A stretch of 64,000 bases of DNA, from contig NC_044574.1 of the NCBI RefSeq assembly GCF_901933205.1, positions 1,986,501 to 2,050,500 of the forward strand. The letters are read 5' to 3'. Below the pieces are notes generated by a model. It was not told where the DNA came from. It saw only the letters and a program-made list of their open reading frames with translations, and made no database searches. The translations under genes were made by a program, and so were the position numbers. Each line of letters begins with the position of its first letter. Position 1 is the first letter of the stretch. This stretch comes from Camarhynchus parvulus. Taxonomy: Eukaryota; Chordata; Aves; Passeriformes; Thraupidae. Positions 1-11,455 of this stretch are shown here, in pieces.

Positions 1-1250
1 ACACCCAGAGACTGTCAGTATTGGGGACACCCTGAGGGTTTGGGGACACCCAGGGACCTCCAGTCTTGGGGACACTCTGAGGGTTTGGGGACACTCAGGG
101 ACCCAAAATCTCAGGGACAATTGAAGGGTTTGGGGACACCCAGGGACCTCTAAACTTGGGGACATCCTGAGGGTTTGGGGACACCCAGGGACCCCAAATC
201 CTTGGGACACTCTGAGAGCTCAGGGACACTCAAGGACCCCAAATCTCAGGGACAATTGAAGGGTTTGGGGACACCCAGGGACCTCCAGTCTTGGGGACAT
301 CCTGAAGACTCAGGGACACCCAGGGACCCCAAATATTGGGCACATTCTGAAGGTTTGGGGACACTCAAGGATCCCAAATCTCAGGGACAATTGCAGGCCT
401 TGGGGACACCCAGAGACCTTCAGTGTTGGGGACACCCCGAGGGTTTGGGGACACCAAGGGACTCACAGTCCTGGGGACACTCTGAGAGTCTGGGGACACT
501 CAGGGACCCCAAATCTCAGGGACAATTTAAGGCCTTGGGGACACCCAAGGACCCTCAATGTTGGGGACACTCTGAGGGCTTGGGGACACCCAGGGAGCAC
601 AAATTCTTGGGGACACCCCAAGGGCTTGGGGACACTCAAGGATCCCAAATCTCAGGGACAATTGAAGGCCTTGGGGACACCCAGGGACCTCTAAACTTGG
701 GGACACCCTGATGGCTCGAGGACACCCAGGGACCCCAAATCCTTGGGACACTCTGAGAGTTTGGGGACACCCAAGGACCCCAAATCTTGGGGACACTCTG
801 AGGGCTCAGGGACACCCAGGGACCCCAAATCTCTGGGACAATTTAAGGCTTTGGGGACACCCAGACACCCCAAATCTTGGGGACACTCTGTGGCCTTGGG
901 GACACCAAGAGACTCCAAGTCTTGGGGACAATGTAAGGGCTTGGGGACACCCCGGGACCTCCAGGCTTGGGGACACTCTGAGGGCTCAGGGACACCCAAG
1001 GACCCCAAATCTCAGGGACAATTTAAGGCCTTGGGGACACCCAGGGACCCTCAATGTTGGGGACACTCTGAGACCCTCAATGTTGGGGACACCCTGGAGG
1101 TTTGGGGACACCAAGAGACTCCAAGGCTTGGGGACATCCTGAGGGCTCAGGGACACCCAGGGACCCCAAATCCTTGGGACACTCTGAGGGTTTGGGGACA
1201 CTCAAGGACCTCAAATCTCAGGGACAGCTGCAGGCCTTGGGACACCCATG
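1..1250. repeat. Minisatellite, about 45-bp unit, GGGGACAC core
   Basis: Tandem units of roughly 45 bp are built from GGGGACAC boxes alternating with CAGGGACC and CTGAGGG segments. Divergence between units is moderate and the array is cut by the left edge. It lies downstream of TEX261 exon 1 on that gene's strand, so it is probably in TEX261 intron 1. Open frames across it (for example 175-711) are repeat artefacts. Confidence 0.9.
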
Positions 1251-1402
1251 GCCCCAACTGCCGGGGCCACCCCGATCCCCCGGTGCCCTCGGGCCCCCCG
1301 GGGTTCTCCCCCCTCCCCTCAGCCCCCAAGCCCTCCCCGCCATATCGCGACACGGCCCGAGCGGGCCCGCTCCCTTCGCGCAGCCCCCGGGCGCGCTCTC
1401 AC

Positions 1403-1473
1403 CGATGGCCAAGGTGACAAAAGGCCACCTGCACGAGCAGGGACAGCCAGCTGAGCACGTACATGAACCACAT
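1403..1473 (-). CDS. TEX261: TEX261 homologue, first coding exon (partial gene)
   Basis: Read on the minus strand from the ATG at 1473, this exon encodes MWFMYVLSWLSLLVQVAF followed by VTLAI, closely matching the vertebrate TEX261 N-terminus. TEX261 is a small multi-pass membrane protein of the SVP26 family; its yeast relative is a COPII cargo adaptor of the ER-Golgi system. The residues seen here form the first hydrophobic segment. The exon ends at a GTGAGA donor after ATC G, phase 1, as expected for this gene. One extra base in the run at 1420-1423 (AAAA on the plus strand) shifts the frame between the F and V codons, so the literal frame stops early. The remaining exons lie beyond the left edge. 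The divergent arrangement with NAGK matches human. Identity is certain to me; whether the indel is real is not. Confidence 0.93.
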
Positions 1474-1735
1474 GGCGGGGCCGGGCCGCTCCCCGCCGCC
1501 GCCGCCGCCGCCGCCGCCGGGCCGCCGCTCCCGCTGCGCGCCCGCCGCCGGAACCAGCGAGACGCGGCACCGGAACCAGCGAGACGCGGCACCGGAACCA
1601 GCGAGACGCGGCACCGGAAACAACGAGACGCGGCACCGGAACCAGCGAGATGGGGCGGGAGGGGCAGAGAGCGGCACAGCGCCCCCTGGCGGCCTGGAGG
1701 ACTCGCGCGGCTTAATGGGAATGGGGAGATCCCAA
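1474..1735 (-). promoter_or_regulatory. TEX261 5' UTR and CpG-rich promoter region
   Basis: GC- and CpG-rich sequence lies immediately upstream of the TEX261 ATG. It holds nine CCG triplets at 1493-1519 (CGG on the transcribed strand) and about five copies of a 22-bp unit (GAACCAGCGAGACGCGGCAC) at 1549-1655. No TATA box is evident. The promoter call rests on position and base composition only. Confidence 0.6.
1549..1655. repeat. 22-bp tandem repeat in TEX261 5' region
   Basis: About five near-identical copies of a 22-bp CpG-containing unit. They overlap the presumed TEX261 promoter or 5' UTR. Confidence 0.85.
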
Positions 1736-2520
1736 AGGGAGAGGGACCCCAAAATGTGCGGGGGGGCCCCAAAACTCTGTAAGGACCCCAAAAGGGTGCG
1801 GGGGAACCCCAAAAGGGTGAAGGAAACCGTGAAAAGGGGACCCCAAAATGTACAGGGACCCCAAAACACGGGGAGGGACCCCAAAAGGGTGCAAGGACCC
1901 CAAAATATGGACAGGAACCCCAAAACACGGCAGGGACCCCAAAATGTGCGGGGAGCCCAAAAGGGTGCAGGGAAACCTCAAAAAGGGACCCCAAATTGTA
2001 CAGGGACCCCAAAACTCTGTAAGGACCCCAAAAGGTGCAGGGACCCCAAAAGGATGCGGGGGGACCCCAGAATATGGACAGGAACCCCAAAATACGGGTA
2101 GGGACCCCAAAAGGGTGAAGGAAATCCTGAAAAGGGGACCCTAAAATGTACAGGGACCCCAAAATATAAAGGGATCCCAAAACACGGGGAGGGACCCCAA
2201 AAGTGTGCAGGGACCCCAAAATATGGACAGGGACCCCAAAATACGGGGAGGGGCCCCAAAAGGGTGCGGGGACCCCAAAAGTGTGAGGGAAAACCTGAAA
2301 AGGGGACCCCAAAATGTGCAGGGACCCCAAAATATAAAGGGACCCCAAAACATGGCAGGAACCCCAAAAGGGTGCGGGGGGACCCCAAACCAGGGCAGGG
2401 ACCCCGATCTGTAGGGGACCCCAAAAGCGCAGGGACTCTGAGGGGTGCGAGGACCCCAAAACCCCACAGAGACCCCAAAGCGCAGAGGAACCCCCCCAAA
2501 AGTGGGTAGGGACCCCAAAA
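1735..2520. repeat. Minisatellite, ACCCCAAAA core, 17-19-bp unit
   Basis: Irregular 17-19-bp units are anchored on GGACCCCAAAA. A higher-order pattern of about 150-165 bp is visible because the CTGAAAAGGGGACC-type segment recurs near 1830, 1975, 2125 and 2290. The next array carries the same core in the opposite orientation. Confidence 0.88.
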
Positions 2521-2539
2521 ACCTCACTGGGATGGACTG

Positions 2540-3245
2540 GGGGGGATTTGGGGTTTTGGGGTGCGGGGGGTTCGGTTTGGGGTCTCGTTTTGGGGTCCTG
2601 AGCTCATTTTGGGGTCCGGGGTTTCTTTTTGGGGTTTTGGGGTGCTCATTTTAGGGTCTCGTTTTGGGGTCCTGGAGGTTTCATTTTGGGGTCCGGGGGC
2701 GTCATTTTGGGGTCCAGGGTGGTTTCGTTTTGGGGTCTCGTTTTGGGGTCCTGAGCTCATTTTGGGGTCCGGGGGTTTTTTTTGGGGTTTTGGGGTGCTC
2801 ATTTTAGGATCTCGATTTGGGGTCCTGGGGGGCTCATTTTGGGGTCCGGGGCGGTTTCCATTTTGGGGTCTCGTTTTGGGGTCCGGGGTTTGGTTTTGGG
2901 GTGGTGCAGGTTCATTTTGGGGTCCTGAGCTCATTTTGGGATCCGGGGTTTCTTTTTGGGGTTTTGGGGTGCTCATTTTGGGGTCTCGTTTTGGGGTCCT
3001 GGAGGTTTCATTTTGGGGTTCTGGGGGCTCATTTTGGGGTCAAGGGTGGTTTCGTTTTGGGGTCTCGTTTTGGGGTCCTGGAGGGCTCATTTTGGGGTGC
3101 GGGGTTTGCTTTTGGGGTGGTGCAGGTTCATTTTGGGGTGCGGGGTTTCTTTTTTGGGGTTTTGGGGTGCTCATTTTGGGGTCCGAGGTGGTTTCATTTT
3201 AGGGTCTCGTTTTGGGGTCCGGGGTTTGGTTTTGGGGTGCTCACC
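2540..3245. repeat. Minisatellite, TTTTGGGGTC core, inverted relative to its left neighbour
   Basis: Units of about 15-20 bp on TTTTGGGGTC(C/T). GTTTTGGGGTGCTCATTTT recurs near 2634, 2786, 2958 and 3158, which gives a higher-order period of 150-200 bp. The G-rich strand is the plus strand here, opposite to 1735-2520. Confidence 0.88.
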
Positions 3246-3284
3246 TTGGGACGTAGAGGGACACAGAGGGGACACGGGGGGACT

Positions 3285-3290
3285 GGGATG

Positions 3291-3357
<67 letters not shown>

Positions 3358-3468
3358 ACAGGGACAGGACAGGGACAGGGACAGGGACAGGACAGGGACA
3401 GGACAGGGACAGGGACAGGGACAGGACAGGGACAGGGACAGGACAGGGACAGAACAGGGACAGGGACA

Positions 3469-3499
<31 letters not shown>

Positions 3500-3522
3500 A
3501 CAGGGACAGGGACAGGGACGGG
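3285..3522. repeat. GGGACA hexanucleotide microsatellite
   Basis: Nearly pure (GGGACA)n with interspersed 5-base GGACA units. Simple sequence with no coding content. Followed by about 60 bp of non-repetitive GC-rich DNA. Confidence 0.95.
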
Positions 3523-3584
3523 CAGCGCCTCCGGCTCCTCGCTCCCCTCTCTGCGCTCCCAAGGAGGCACCGAGATCCTCTCGA

Positions 3585-5288
3585 TCCCCCCCGAACCTTC
3601 CCGAACCTTCCCGAACCTTCCGAATCCCTCCCGATCCCTCCGACCTCCCCCGATCCCCCCGATCCACCTGAACCCTCCTGATCCCCCGATCCTTCCGATT
3701 CTTCCCGAACCCTCCCGATCATTCCCGAGCCCTCCCGAACCCTCCCCGAACCCTCCCGAACCTTCCCGATCCCCCCCAATCCCTCCCGATCGCTCCGGAT
3801 CTCCCCTGATCCCCCCCCCGATTCTTCCCGAACCTTCCCGATCCTCCCCGAACCCTCCCGAACCCTTCTGATCCCTCTCGATCTCTCCCGATCCCCCCCG
3901 ATCCCTCCTGAACCCCCCCGATCATTCCCGAACCCTCCCGATCCCCTCCGATCCTCTCCGAACCCTCCTGATCCCCCCCGAACCCTCCCGATCCTTCCGA
4001 TTCTTCCCGAACCTTCCCGAACCCTCCCGATCATTCCCGAATCCTCCCGAACCCTCCCAATCCCCCGATCCTTCCGGTTCTTCCCGAACCTTCCCGATCC
4101 TTCTCAATCTCTCCCGATCCCCCCCAAACCCTCCTGATCATTCCCGATCATTCCCGAACCCTCCCGATCCCTCCCGATCATTCCCGATCATTCCCGAACC
4201 CTCCCGATGCCTCCGACCTCCCCCGAACCCTTCCGATCCTCCCGAACCTTCCCGATCTCTCCCGATCTCTCTCCCCGACCCTCCCGATCCCCGATCCTTC
4301 CGATTCTTCCCGAACCCTCCCGAACCCTCCCGAACCCCTCCGATCATTCCCGAACCCCCCCGATCCTTCCCAATCATTCCTGAACCCCCTGAACCCCCCC
4401 GATCTCCCCTGAACCCTCCGGATCCCCCCCGATCCCCCGATGCTTCTGGTTCTTCCCGAACCTTCCTGAACCTTCCCGATCCCTCTCGATCTCTCCGGAT
4501 CCCTCCCCGAACCCTCCCGAACCCCCCCGATCATTCCCAAACCTTCCCGATCCCCCCCGAACCCTTCCGAACCTTCCCGAACCCTCCTGATCATTCCCGA
4601 ACCCTTCCGATCCCCCGATTCTTCCGATTCTTCCCGAACCGTCCCGAACCCTCCCGAACCTCCCGATCATTCCCGAACCCTCCCAATCCCCCCCGAGCCC
4701 TCCCCGAACCCCCGATCATTCCCAAACCTTCCCGATCCCCCCGGAACCCTTCCGATCCTTCCGAACCTTCCCGAACCCTCCTGATCATTCCCGAACCCTC
4801 CCGATGCCTCCGACCTCCCCCGAACCCTTCCGATCCTTCCGAACCTTCCCGATCCTTCCGATTCTTCCCGAACCCTCCCCAACCCTCCCGATCCCTTCGA
4901 TCATTCCCCAACCCTCCCAATCCCCCCCGAGCCCTCCCGAACCCTCCCGATCCCCGATCCTTCCGATTCTTCCCGAACCCCCCCGAACCCCCCCGATCAT
5001 TCCCGAACCTTTCCGAACCCTCCCGATCATTCCCGATCATTCCCGAACCCTCCCGATGCCTCCGACCTCCCCCGAACCCTTCCGATCCTCCCGAACCTTC
5101 CCTCGATCTCTCCCGATCTCTCCCGAACCCTCCCTATCCCCGATCCTTCCGATTCTTCCCGAACCTTCCCGAACCCTCCCGAACCTTCCCCATCATTCCC
5201 GAACCCTCCCAATCCCCCCCGAGCCCTCCCGATCCCTCCCGATCATTCCCGAACCTTTCCGAACCTTTCCGAACCTTCCCGATCCCCC
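3585..5288. repeat. Minisatellite, CCCGAACCCTC / CCCGATCATTC units
   Basis: A 1.7-kb array of 11-12-bp units of the type TTCCCGAACCCTCCCGATC, with higher-order blocks such as CCGATGCCTCCGACCTCCCC recurring near 4205, 4800 and 5053. Every unit carries CpG. No gene seen. Confidence 0.9.
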
Positions 5289-5419
5289 GGTCCCGCCCGG
5301 CAGTCCGGGGTCAATCCCGGAATCCTTTGGGATCAGCGCCCCCCGAGTTTTGGGGCTCCCCCCTCCTTTGTGCCCCTGCCCGAATTTCCGCCCTAAATCC
5401 CTTTGGAGGGCTCCAGGTA

Positions 5420-5695
5420 CCCCAAACCCCTGTGGAGCCCCAAACACCCCCAAATACCCCAAATACCCCAAAACAGCACCCCAAAACCCCTGTGAACCTC
5501 AGGTGTCCGGGGCACCCCAAATACCCCAAAAACCCCAAATACCCCAAAACCGCGAGCACGCTGAGCACCCCAAAACCTCTGAGAACAACACGTGTCCCCA
5601 AACACCCCAAATACCCCCAAATACCCCAAACACCCCCAAACACCCCAAACAAACCCAAACACCCCCAAACACCCCAAACACCCAAACACCTTTTC
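5420..5695. repeat. CCCCAAATA / CCCCAAACA short-unit array
   Basis: Units of 9-10 bp on ACCCCAAAT or ACCCCAAAC. About 130 bp of non-repetitive sequence precedes it and about 140 bp follows it (5696-5840), with nothing recognisable in either. Confidence 0.85.
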
Positions 5696-5839
5696 CCTTT
5701 TAGGCAGTTTTTAGAATTACCCCAGACAGCTTTTTAGATTATTTTTTAGGGCATCCGGGATCTTTTTAGGTCATTCTTAAATAGTGCTTTTATGGCTCCC
5801 CTTAAAATTCGGTTCTTGGTCCCATAGCTAGGCAGACCC

Positions 5840-7700
5840 CCCTTTGGGGTGGGTTTTTTTGTTTCCCCCCAAATCCTTCTGGAGGGTTTTCCCCCAAATT
5901 TTTACCATTTTTGGGGGATTTGTTTTCCCCAAATCCTTCTCGAGGATTTTTCCTAAATCCCGCTTTCCCATGGATGATTTTTTCCAAGACTATGAGTTTT
6001 AAACCCCATAAATTCTCATGGATGGGGGTTTTTTTCCCCAAATTTTCGAGGGGTTTTCCTAAATCCATTTTGGATGAGGTTTTCCATTTTTAAATCCTTC
6101 TTGCAATTTTCTAAATCCCATAAATCTATTTTTGTTATTTTGTTTGGCCACAAATCCTCCGGGATCATTTTTGTTTCCCCAAATCCTTCTCAAGGGTTTT
6201 TCCTAAATCCCATTTTTACCGCTATTTTTGTTTTGTTCCCAAATCCTTCTTTCCTATTTCCCCAAATCAACCAAAAATTCCATGGATGTTTTTGTTGGCA
6301 ATCCTTCGTGAAATTTTCCTAGAGGCCATAAATTCCCATGGATGCGCCTTTGTTCCCTTTCCCCTTCTGGGGGTTTCCCCTCTTCCCAAAAATCCCATGG
6401 ATGGGGTTTGTTTCACCCCAAAATTCTGATGGATGGGATTTTGTTCCCCAAATCCTTCTCGAGGGACCCGCCATCCATAAATCCCATGAACATTTTGTTT
6501 CAAGCTCTCATGCCATGGGATTTGGCTCCCCTAAGCAAAATCACCATGGATGGGATTTTGTTTCCGGCCCATCCCCATGGATGGGATTTTGTTTTGAAAT
6601 CCTTCTTTTTTCCCCGTTTTCTGATGGATGGGGTTTTGTTCCCCCAAATCCTTCTGGAGGGTTTTCCCCAAATCCCATAAATTACCACAGATGGGGGTTT
6701 TTGCTCCCAAACAAAATCCTTCTCAGATGGGTTTTGTTTCCAAATCCCATAAATTCCCATGGATGGGGTTTTGTTTCCAAATCCCCGAGGGGTTTCCCCA
6801 AATCCCATAAATCCCCTGGATGAGGGTTTTGTTTCCCAAGCCCCCATACCTTCTCATGGATGGGGTTTTTGTTTCCCCAAATCCTTCTGGAGGGGTTTTC
6901 CCCAAATCCCAAAAATTCGAGCCCATCCTCATGAGAGGGATTTTGTTTCCCCAAATCCTTCTCGAAAGGGTTTTTCCTAAATCCCATTCATCCCATGGAT
7001 GGGGTTTTGTTCCCCCAAGCCCCTGGACCCTAAATCCCATCTCCATGGATGGGGTTTTGGCTCAAAAGCAAAATCCCCATGGATGGGTTTTTCCTAAATC
7101 CCCATCCCCATGGATGATTTTTTGTTTCCCAAATCGCTTCTCCGAAAGGGTTTTTCCCTAAATCCCATAAATTCCCATGGATGGGATTTTGTTTCCCCAA
7201 ATCCTTCTGAGGGGTTTTCCCTAAATCCATAAATTCCATGGATGAGGTTTTGTTTTTCCCCAAATCAGCCTGGGGGTTTTCCCTAAATCCCAAAAAAATC
7301 CTCATGGATGGGGTTTTGTTTCCAAGCCCCATAAATCCTGATGGATGGGATTTTGTTCCCCAAATCCTTCTGGAGGGGTTTTTTCCCCAAATCCCATAAA
7401 TTCCATGGATGGGGTTTTGTTTTCCCCACAAATCTTCTGGATGGGTTTTCCCATGGAATCCCCCCAATAAATTCTCATGGATGGGATTTTTTGTTTCCCA
7501 AACCCCATAAATTCCCATGGATGGGGATTTGTTTCCCCAAATCCTTCTGGAGGTTTCCCTCAATCATAAATCACCTCATGGATGGGATTTGTTTTAAACC
7601 CTACAAGTCCCCATGGGTGGGATTTTGTCCCCCCTCTCCAAAATCCTGGAGTCTCCCTCTGGGAAGGTTGTTTGGGGTTTTTCCCCAAGCCCCCAATCCC
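5840..7700. repeat. Minisatellite, about 64-bp unit
   Basis: Units of roughly 64 bp contain AAATCCCATAAATTCCCATG, then GATGGGGTTTTGTTTCCCC, then AAATCCTTCTGGAGGGG. Many units are shortened or rearranged. Frames remain open over part of it only because of unit structure. Confidence 0.88.
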
Positions 7701-7759
7701 GATGGATGGGATTTTGTCCCTCAATCCCCTGAACATCCCCATGGATGGGATCTGACCCC

Positions 7760-9060
7760 AGTCCCCCACCTCCCCTGTCCGATTCCCATCCCATCCCAAT
7801 TCCATCCCATCCCCAGTACCATCCCCATTCCCATTCCCATTCCCATCCCCATCCATACCCCTCCACGTTCTGTTCCATCCCCTTCCATTCCTGCCAATCC
7901 CCATTCCCTCATCCTGGTTCTCATTCCCATTCCCCATCCCCATTCCTATTCCCATTCCCCATCCCTCCTTCTGCATTCCGTTCCATCCCATCCCCAATCC
8001 TGGTCTCTTCCATTCTCCCATCCCCATTCCCATTCCCATCCCCATCACAATCCCATCACCATCCTCCTCCTCATTCCCCATCCCCATCCCCCATTCCGAG
8101 TTCCACTGCCATTCCCAATCCATGCATGCATCCCCAATCATTGCCATCCCAATCCATTGCCATCCCAATCCCGACGCATCAGTCCTATTCCTATCCCCAT
8201 CCCCATTCCCCATCCCAATCCCTGTTCACGTTCCCATTCCCACTCCCATTCTCCCAATCCCACTCCCATTCCCCCATCCCCGTTCCCATTACCCCATTCC
8301 TACTCCACTCTCATCCCTGTTCCCATTCCCACATCCCAGTTCTCATCCCCGTCCCCATTCCCCCATTCCTATTTCCATCCCCATCCCAATCCCAATCCCA
8401 TCCCTATCCTATCCCTATTCCATCCCATTCATACCCCCCATCCCATCCCCATTTCCCACATTTCCCCCATCCCCATCCCATTTCCCCATTCCCCATCCCA
8501 TCCCCATTCCATCCCCATGCCCATTTCCCCATCCCCATTTCCCCATTTCCCATCCCCATTCCCCATCCCCATCCCCATTCCCCATTTCCCCATTTTCCCC
8601 ATTTCCCCATCCCCATCCCCCATTTCCCATTTCCCCATTTCCCCATTCCCTATCCCCATTTCCCCATCCCATCCCATTTCCCCATCCCATCCCCATTCCC
8701 ATCCCATTTCCCATTTCCCATCCCATTTCCCCCATCCCCATTTCCCATTTCCCCCCCCATTTCCCCCATTCCCCAATCCCATTCCCCCATCCCCATCCCC
8801 CATTTCCCCATTCCCCCCATCCCCATCCCCATTTCCCCATCCCCATTTCCCCATCCCATTTCCCCATCCCCATTTCCCCATTTCCCCCATTTCCCCCATT
8901 TCCCCATTTCCCCATCCCCATCCCCATTTCCCCATTTCCCCCATCCCCATTTCCCCATCCCCATCCCCATTTCCCCATCCCCATTTCCCCATTCCCCATC
9001 CCCATTTCCCATCCCCCATTTCCCCCATTCCCCATCCCCATTCCCCCATCCCATTCCCCA
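7760..9060. repeat. CCCATT/CCCCAT hexamer-type satellite
   Basis: A 1.3-kb run of CCCATTCCCCATCCCC-type sequence that gets purer towards the right. The 631-codon open frame across it is low-complexity Pro/His/Ser/Phe/Ile and is not a gene. Confidence 0.92.
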
Positions 9061-9330
9061 TCCCCGTTCCCGTTCAATTCCCCGGTTTCCGTTCCCCGTT
9101 CCCCGCCTTGGCCGCGCTGCCCGGGGCTGACAACCCGCCCCGCTCTCCCCTCCGTCCCTCGCTCCCCGCGCCGCCGCCGCCCCGCCGTTCATCGGCTCCG
9201 TGTTGCCCCGCGGGTCGCCCGGTCAGCCCTGCCTGATCCGGGCCCCTCCCCAGACGCCGCTCCCCGCCGGCGGTGTCGGCTCCGCTCGGCCTCCCGCGCT
9301 CCCCGAACCTGAATGCACCGCGGCCGGGGA
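9060..9330. promoter_or_regulatory. CpG-rich island, candidate NAGK promoter
   Basis: Non-repetitive, CpG-dense segment between two arrays, about 2 kb upstream of the recognisable NAGK exons. Frames start from it on both strands, but neither translation is one I recognise. NAGK must start somewhere between TEX261 and 11358, and this is the only island-like stretch there, so it is the best candidate. That is inference. Confidence 0.35.
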
Positions 9331-10232
9331 CCGGGCCCGCTCCCGCTGCGGCTGCTGCTCCCCGGGACCGGGACCGGGCCCGCTCCCGCTGCGGCTGCTG
9401 CTCCCCGGGACCGGGACCGGGCCCGCTCCCGCTGCGGCTGCTGCTCCCCGGGACCGGGACCGGGCCCGCTCCCGCTGCGGCTGCTGCTCCCCGGGACCGG
9501 GACCGGGCCCCCCCTGCGCTGCTGCTCCCCAGGACCAGTTCTGCCTCCCCGGGACCGGCTCCTGTCCCCCTCGGAACCGGCCCAGATGCTCCCAGGACCA
9601 GCTCTACCCTCCCCAGGACCAGCTCTGTCCCCCAGACCAGCCCCGCTGCTCCCAGGACCGGCCCCGCTCCCGCTCCCGCTTTGTCCCAGGACCGCTCCCA
9701 CTCTTGCTGCTTCCCGGGACCGGCCCCGCTGCGGCTGCTGCCCCCCGGGACCGGCTCTGTCCCCCCGGAACCGGCCCCGCTGCTCCCCCGGACCGGCCCC
9801 GCTGCGGCTGCTGCCCCACGGGACCGGCTCTGTCCCCCCGGAACCGGCCTGCCCCAGAACCGGCACTACCTCCCCGGGACCGGCTCTGCTGCTCCCGCGG
9901 GACCCCCGGCTACTGGCTGCTGTTCCCCAGGGCCGGCTCTGCCCACCAGAACCAGCTCTCCTCCCCAGGACCGGCTCTGCTGCTCCACCGGGACCGGCCC
10001 CTGCCCCTCCGGGACCGGCCCCCCTGCGGCTGCTGTTCCCAGGACCGGCTCTGCCGAGGGAAACCCTTTTGTTCCCCGGGACCGGCCCTGCTGCTCCCCA
10101 GGACCAGGACCGGGGCCGCTCCCTACTTTCTGCTGCTCCCCGGGCCGGCTCTGCCCCCAGAACCAGCTCTGCCCCCCGGACCGGCCTGCTGCTCCCAGGA
10201 CCCGGCCCCGCGGCTGCTGCTGCTGCTCCCCA
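9330..10232. repeat. 43-bp GC-rich minisatellite
   Basis: The first four units are almost identical 43-mers containing GGGACCGGGACCGGGCCCGC and GCTGCGGCTGCTGCTCCCC. Units then degenerate rightwards into GGGACCGGC-type elements up to the assembly gap. Because 43 is not a multiple of three, one protein repeat of 43 residues spans three units. Confidence 0.92.
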
Positions 10233-10732
10233 NNNNNNNNNNNNNNNNNNNNNNNNNNNNNNNNNNNNNNNNNNNNNNNNNNNNNNNNNNNNNNNNNNNN
10301 NNNNNNNNNNNNNNNNNNNNNNNNNNNNNNNNNNNNNNNNNNNNNNNNNNNNNNNNNNNNNNNNNNNNNNNNNNNNNNNNNNNNNNNNNNNNNNNNNNNN
10401 NNNNNNNNNNNNNNNNNNNNNNNNNNNNNNNNNNNNNNNNNNNNNNNNNNNNNNNNNNNNNNNNNNNNNNNNNNNNNNNNNNNNNNNNNNNNNNNNNNNN
10501 NNNNNNNNNNNNNNNNNNNNNNNNNNNNNNNNNNNNNNNNNNNNNNNNNNNNNNNNNNNNNNNNNNNNNNNNNNNNNNNNNNNNNNNNNNNNNNNNNNNN
10601 NNNNNNNNNNNNNNNNNNNNNNNNNNNNNNNNNNNNNNNNNNNNNNNNNNNNNNNNNNNNNNNNNNNNNNNNNNNNNNNNNNNNNNNNNNNNNNNNNNNN
10701 NNNNNNNNNNNNNNNNNNNNNNNNNNNNNNNN
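10233..10732. other. Assembly gap of 500 N
   Basis: Exactly 500 undefined bases, the size of a fixed placeholder rather than a measured gap. Arrays flank both sides. The upstream NAGK exons that are absent from the visible sequence may lie here, in which case the true gap is larger than 500 bp. Confidence 0.98.
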
Positions 10733-11357
10733 ACCCCTGACCACTGAGCACCCTCTGCCCTCCTCGGGGTGGGGACACCCAGGTGCCACCCCCGGGAGGG
10801 GACACAGAGGAGTGTCCCATGTCCCCTGGGTGCCACCCCCGGGATGGGGCACAGAGGAGTGTCCCATGTCCCCTGGGTGCCACCCCCGGGATGGGACACA
10901 GAGGAGTGTCCCATGTCCCCTGGGTGCCACCCCCAGGTGCCAGTCCTGGTGGGAGGGGACACAGAGGAGTGTCCCATGTCCCCTGGGTGCCACCCCCGGG
11001 AGGGGACACAGAGGAGTGTCCCATGTCCCCTGGGTGCCACCCCCAGGTGCCAGTCCTGGTGGGAGGGGACACAGAGGAGTGTCCCATGTCCCCATGGGTG
11101 CCACCCCCAGGGAGGGGCCACAGAGGAGTGTCCCATGTCCCCTGAGTGCCACCCCCAGGGAGGGGCCACAGAGGAGTGTCCCATGTCCCCTGAGTGCCAC
11201 CCCCGGTGGGATGGGCCACAGAAGAGTGTCCCATGTCCCCTGAGTGCCACCCCCGGTGGGATGGGGCACAGAGGAGTGTCCCATGTCCCCTGGGTGCCAC
11301 TCCCGGTGGGATGGGGCACAGAGGAGTGTCCCACGTCCCCGCGGGTGCCACCCCCAG
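10733..11357. repeat. 47-bp minisatellite in NAGK intron, ending at the splice acceptor
   Basis: About twelve units of roughly 47 bp contain GTGTCCCATGTCCCCTGGG and TGCCACCCCC(A/G)GG. Two units near 10921 and 11034 carry GGGTGCCACCCCCAGGTGCC, the same sequence as the real NAGK acceptor and exon start at 11344-11362. Confidence 0.93.
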
Positions 11358-11455
11358 GTGCCCAGCTCGGTGACCCGCTGTGCTGCCACATCTTCACCAA
11401 GGCGGGCGAGGTGCTGGCGCGCCACGTGGTGGCCGTGCTGCCCAAAATCCACCAG
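11358..11455 (+). CDS. NAGK: NAGK coding exon, third from last
   Basis: The exon follows CCCCCAG and ends at CACCAG|GTGAGG. It starts with the last two bases of a Gly codon (phase 1) and ends on a complete Gln codon. It encodes the A-Q-L-G-D-P-L to V-L-P-K-I-H-Q stretch. Confidence 0.95.

Noticed and set aside
9189..11452. Long frames running across the 500-N gap
   Set aside because: They are open only because N bases translate as unknown residues, with minisatellite on both sides.
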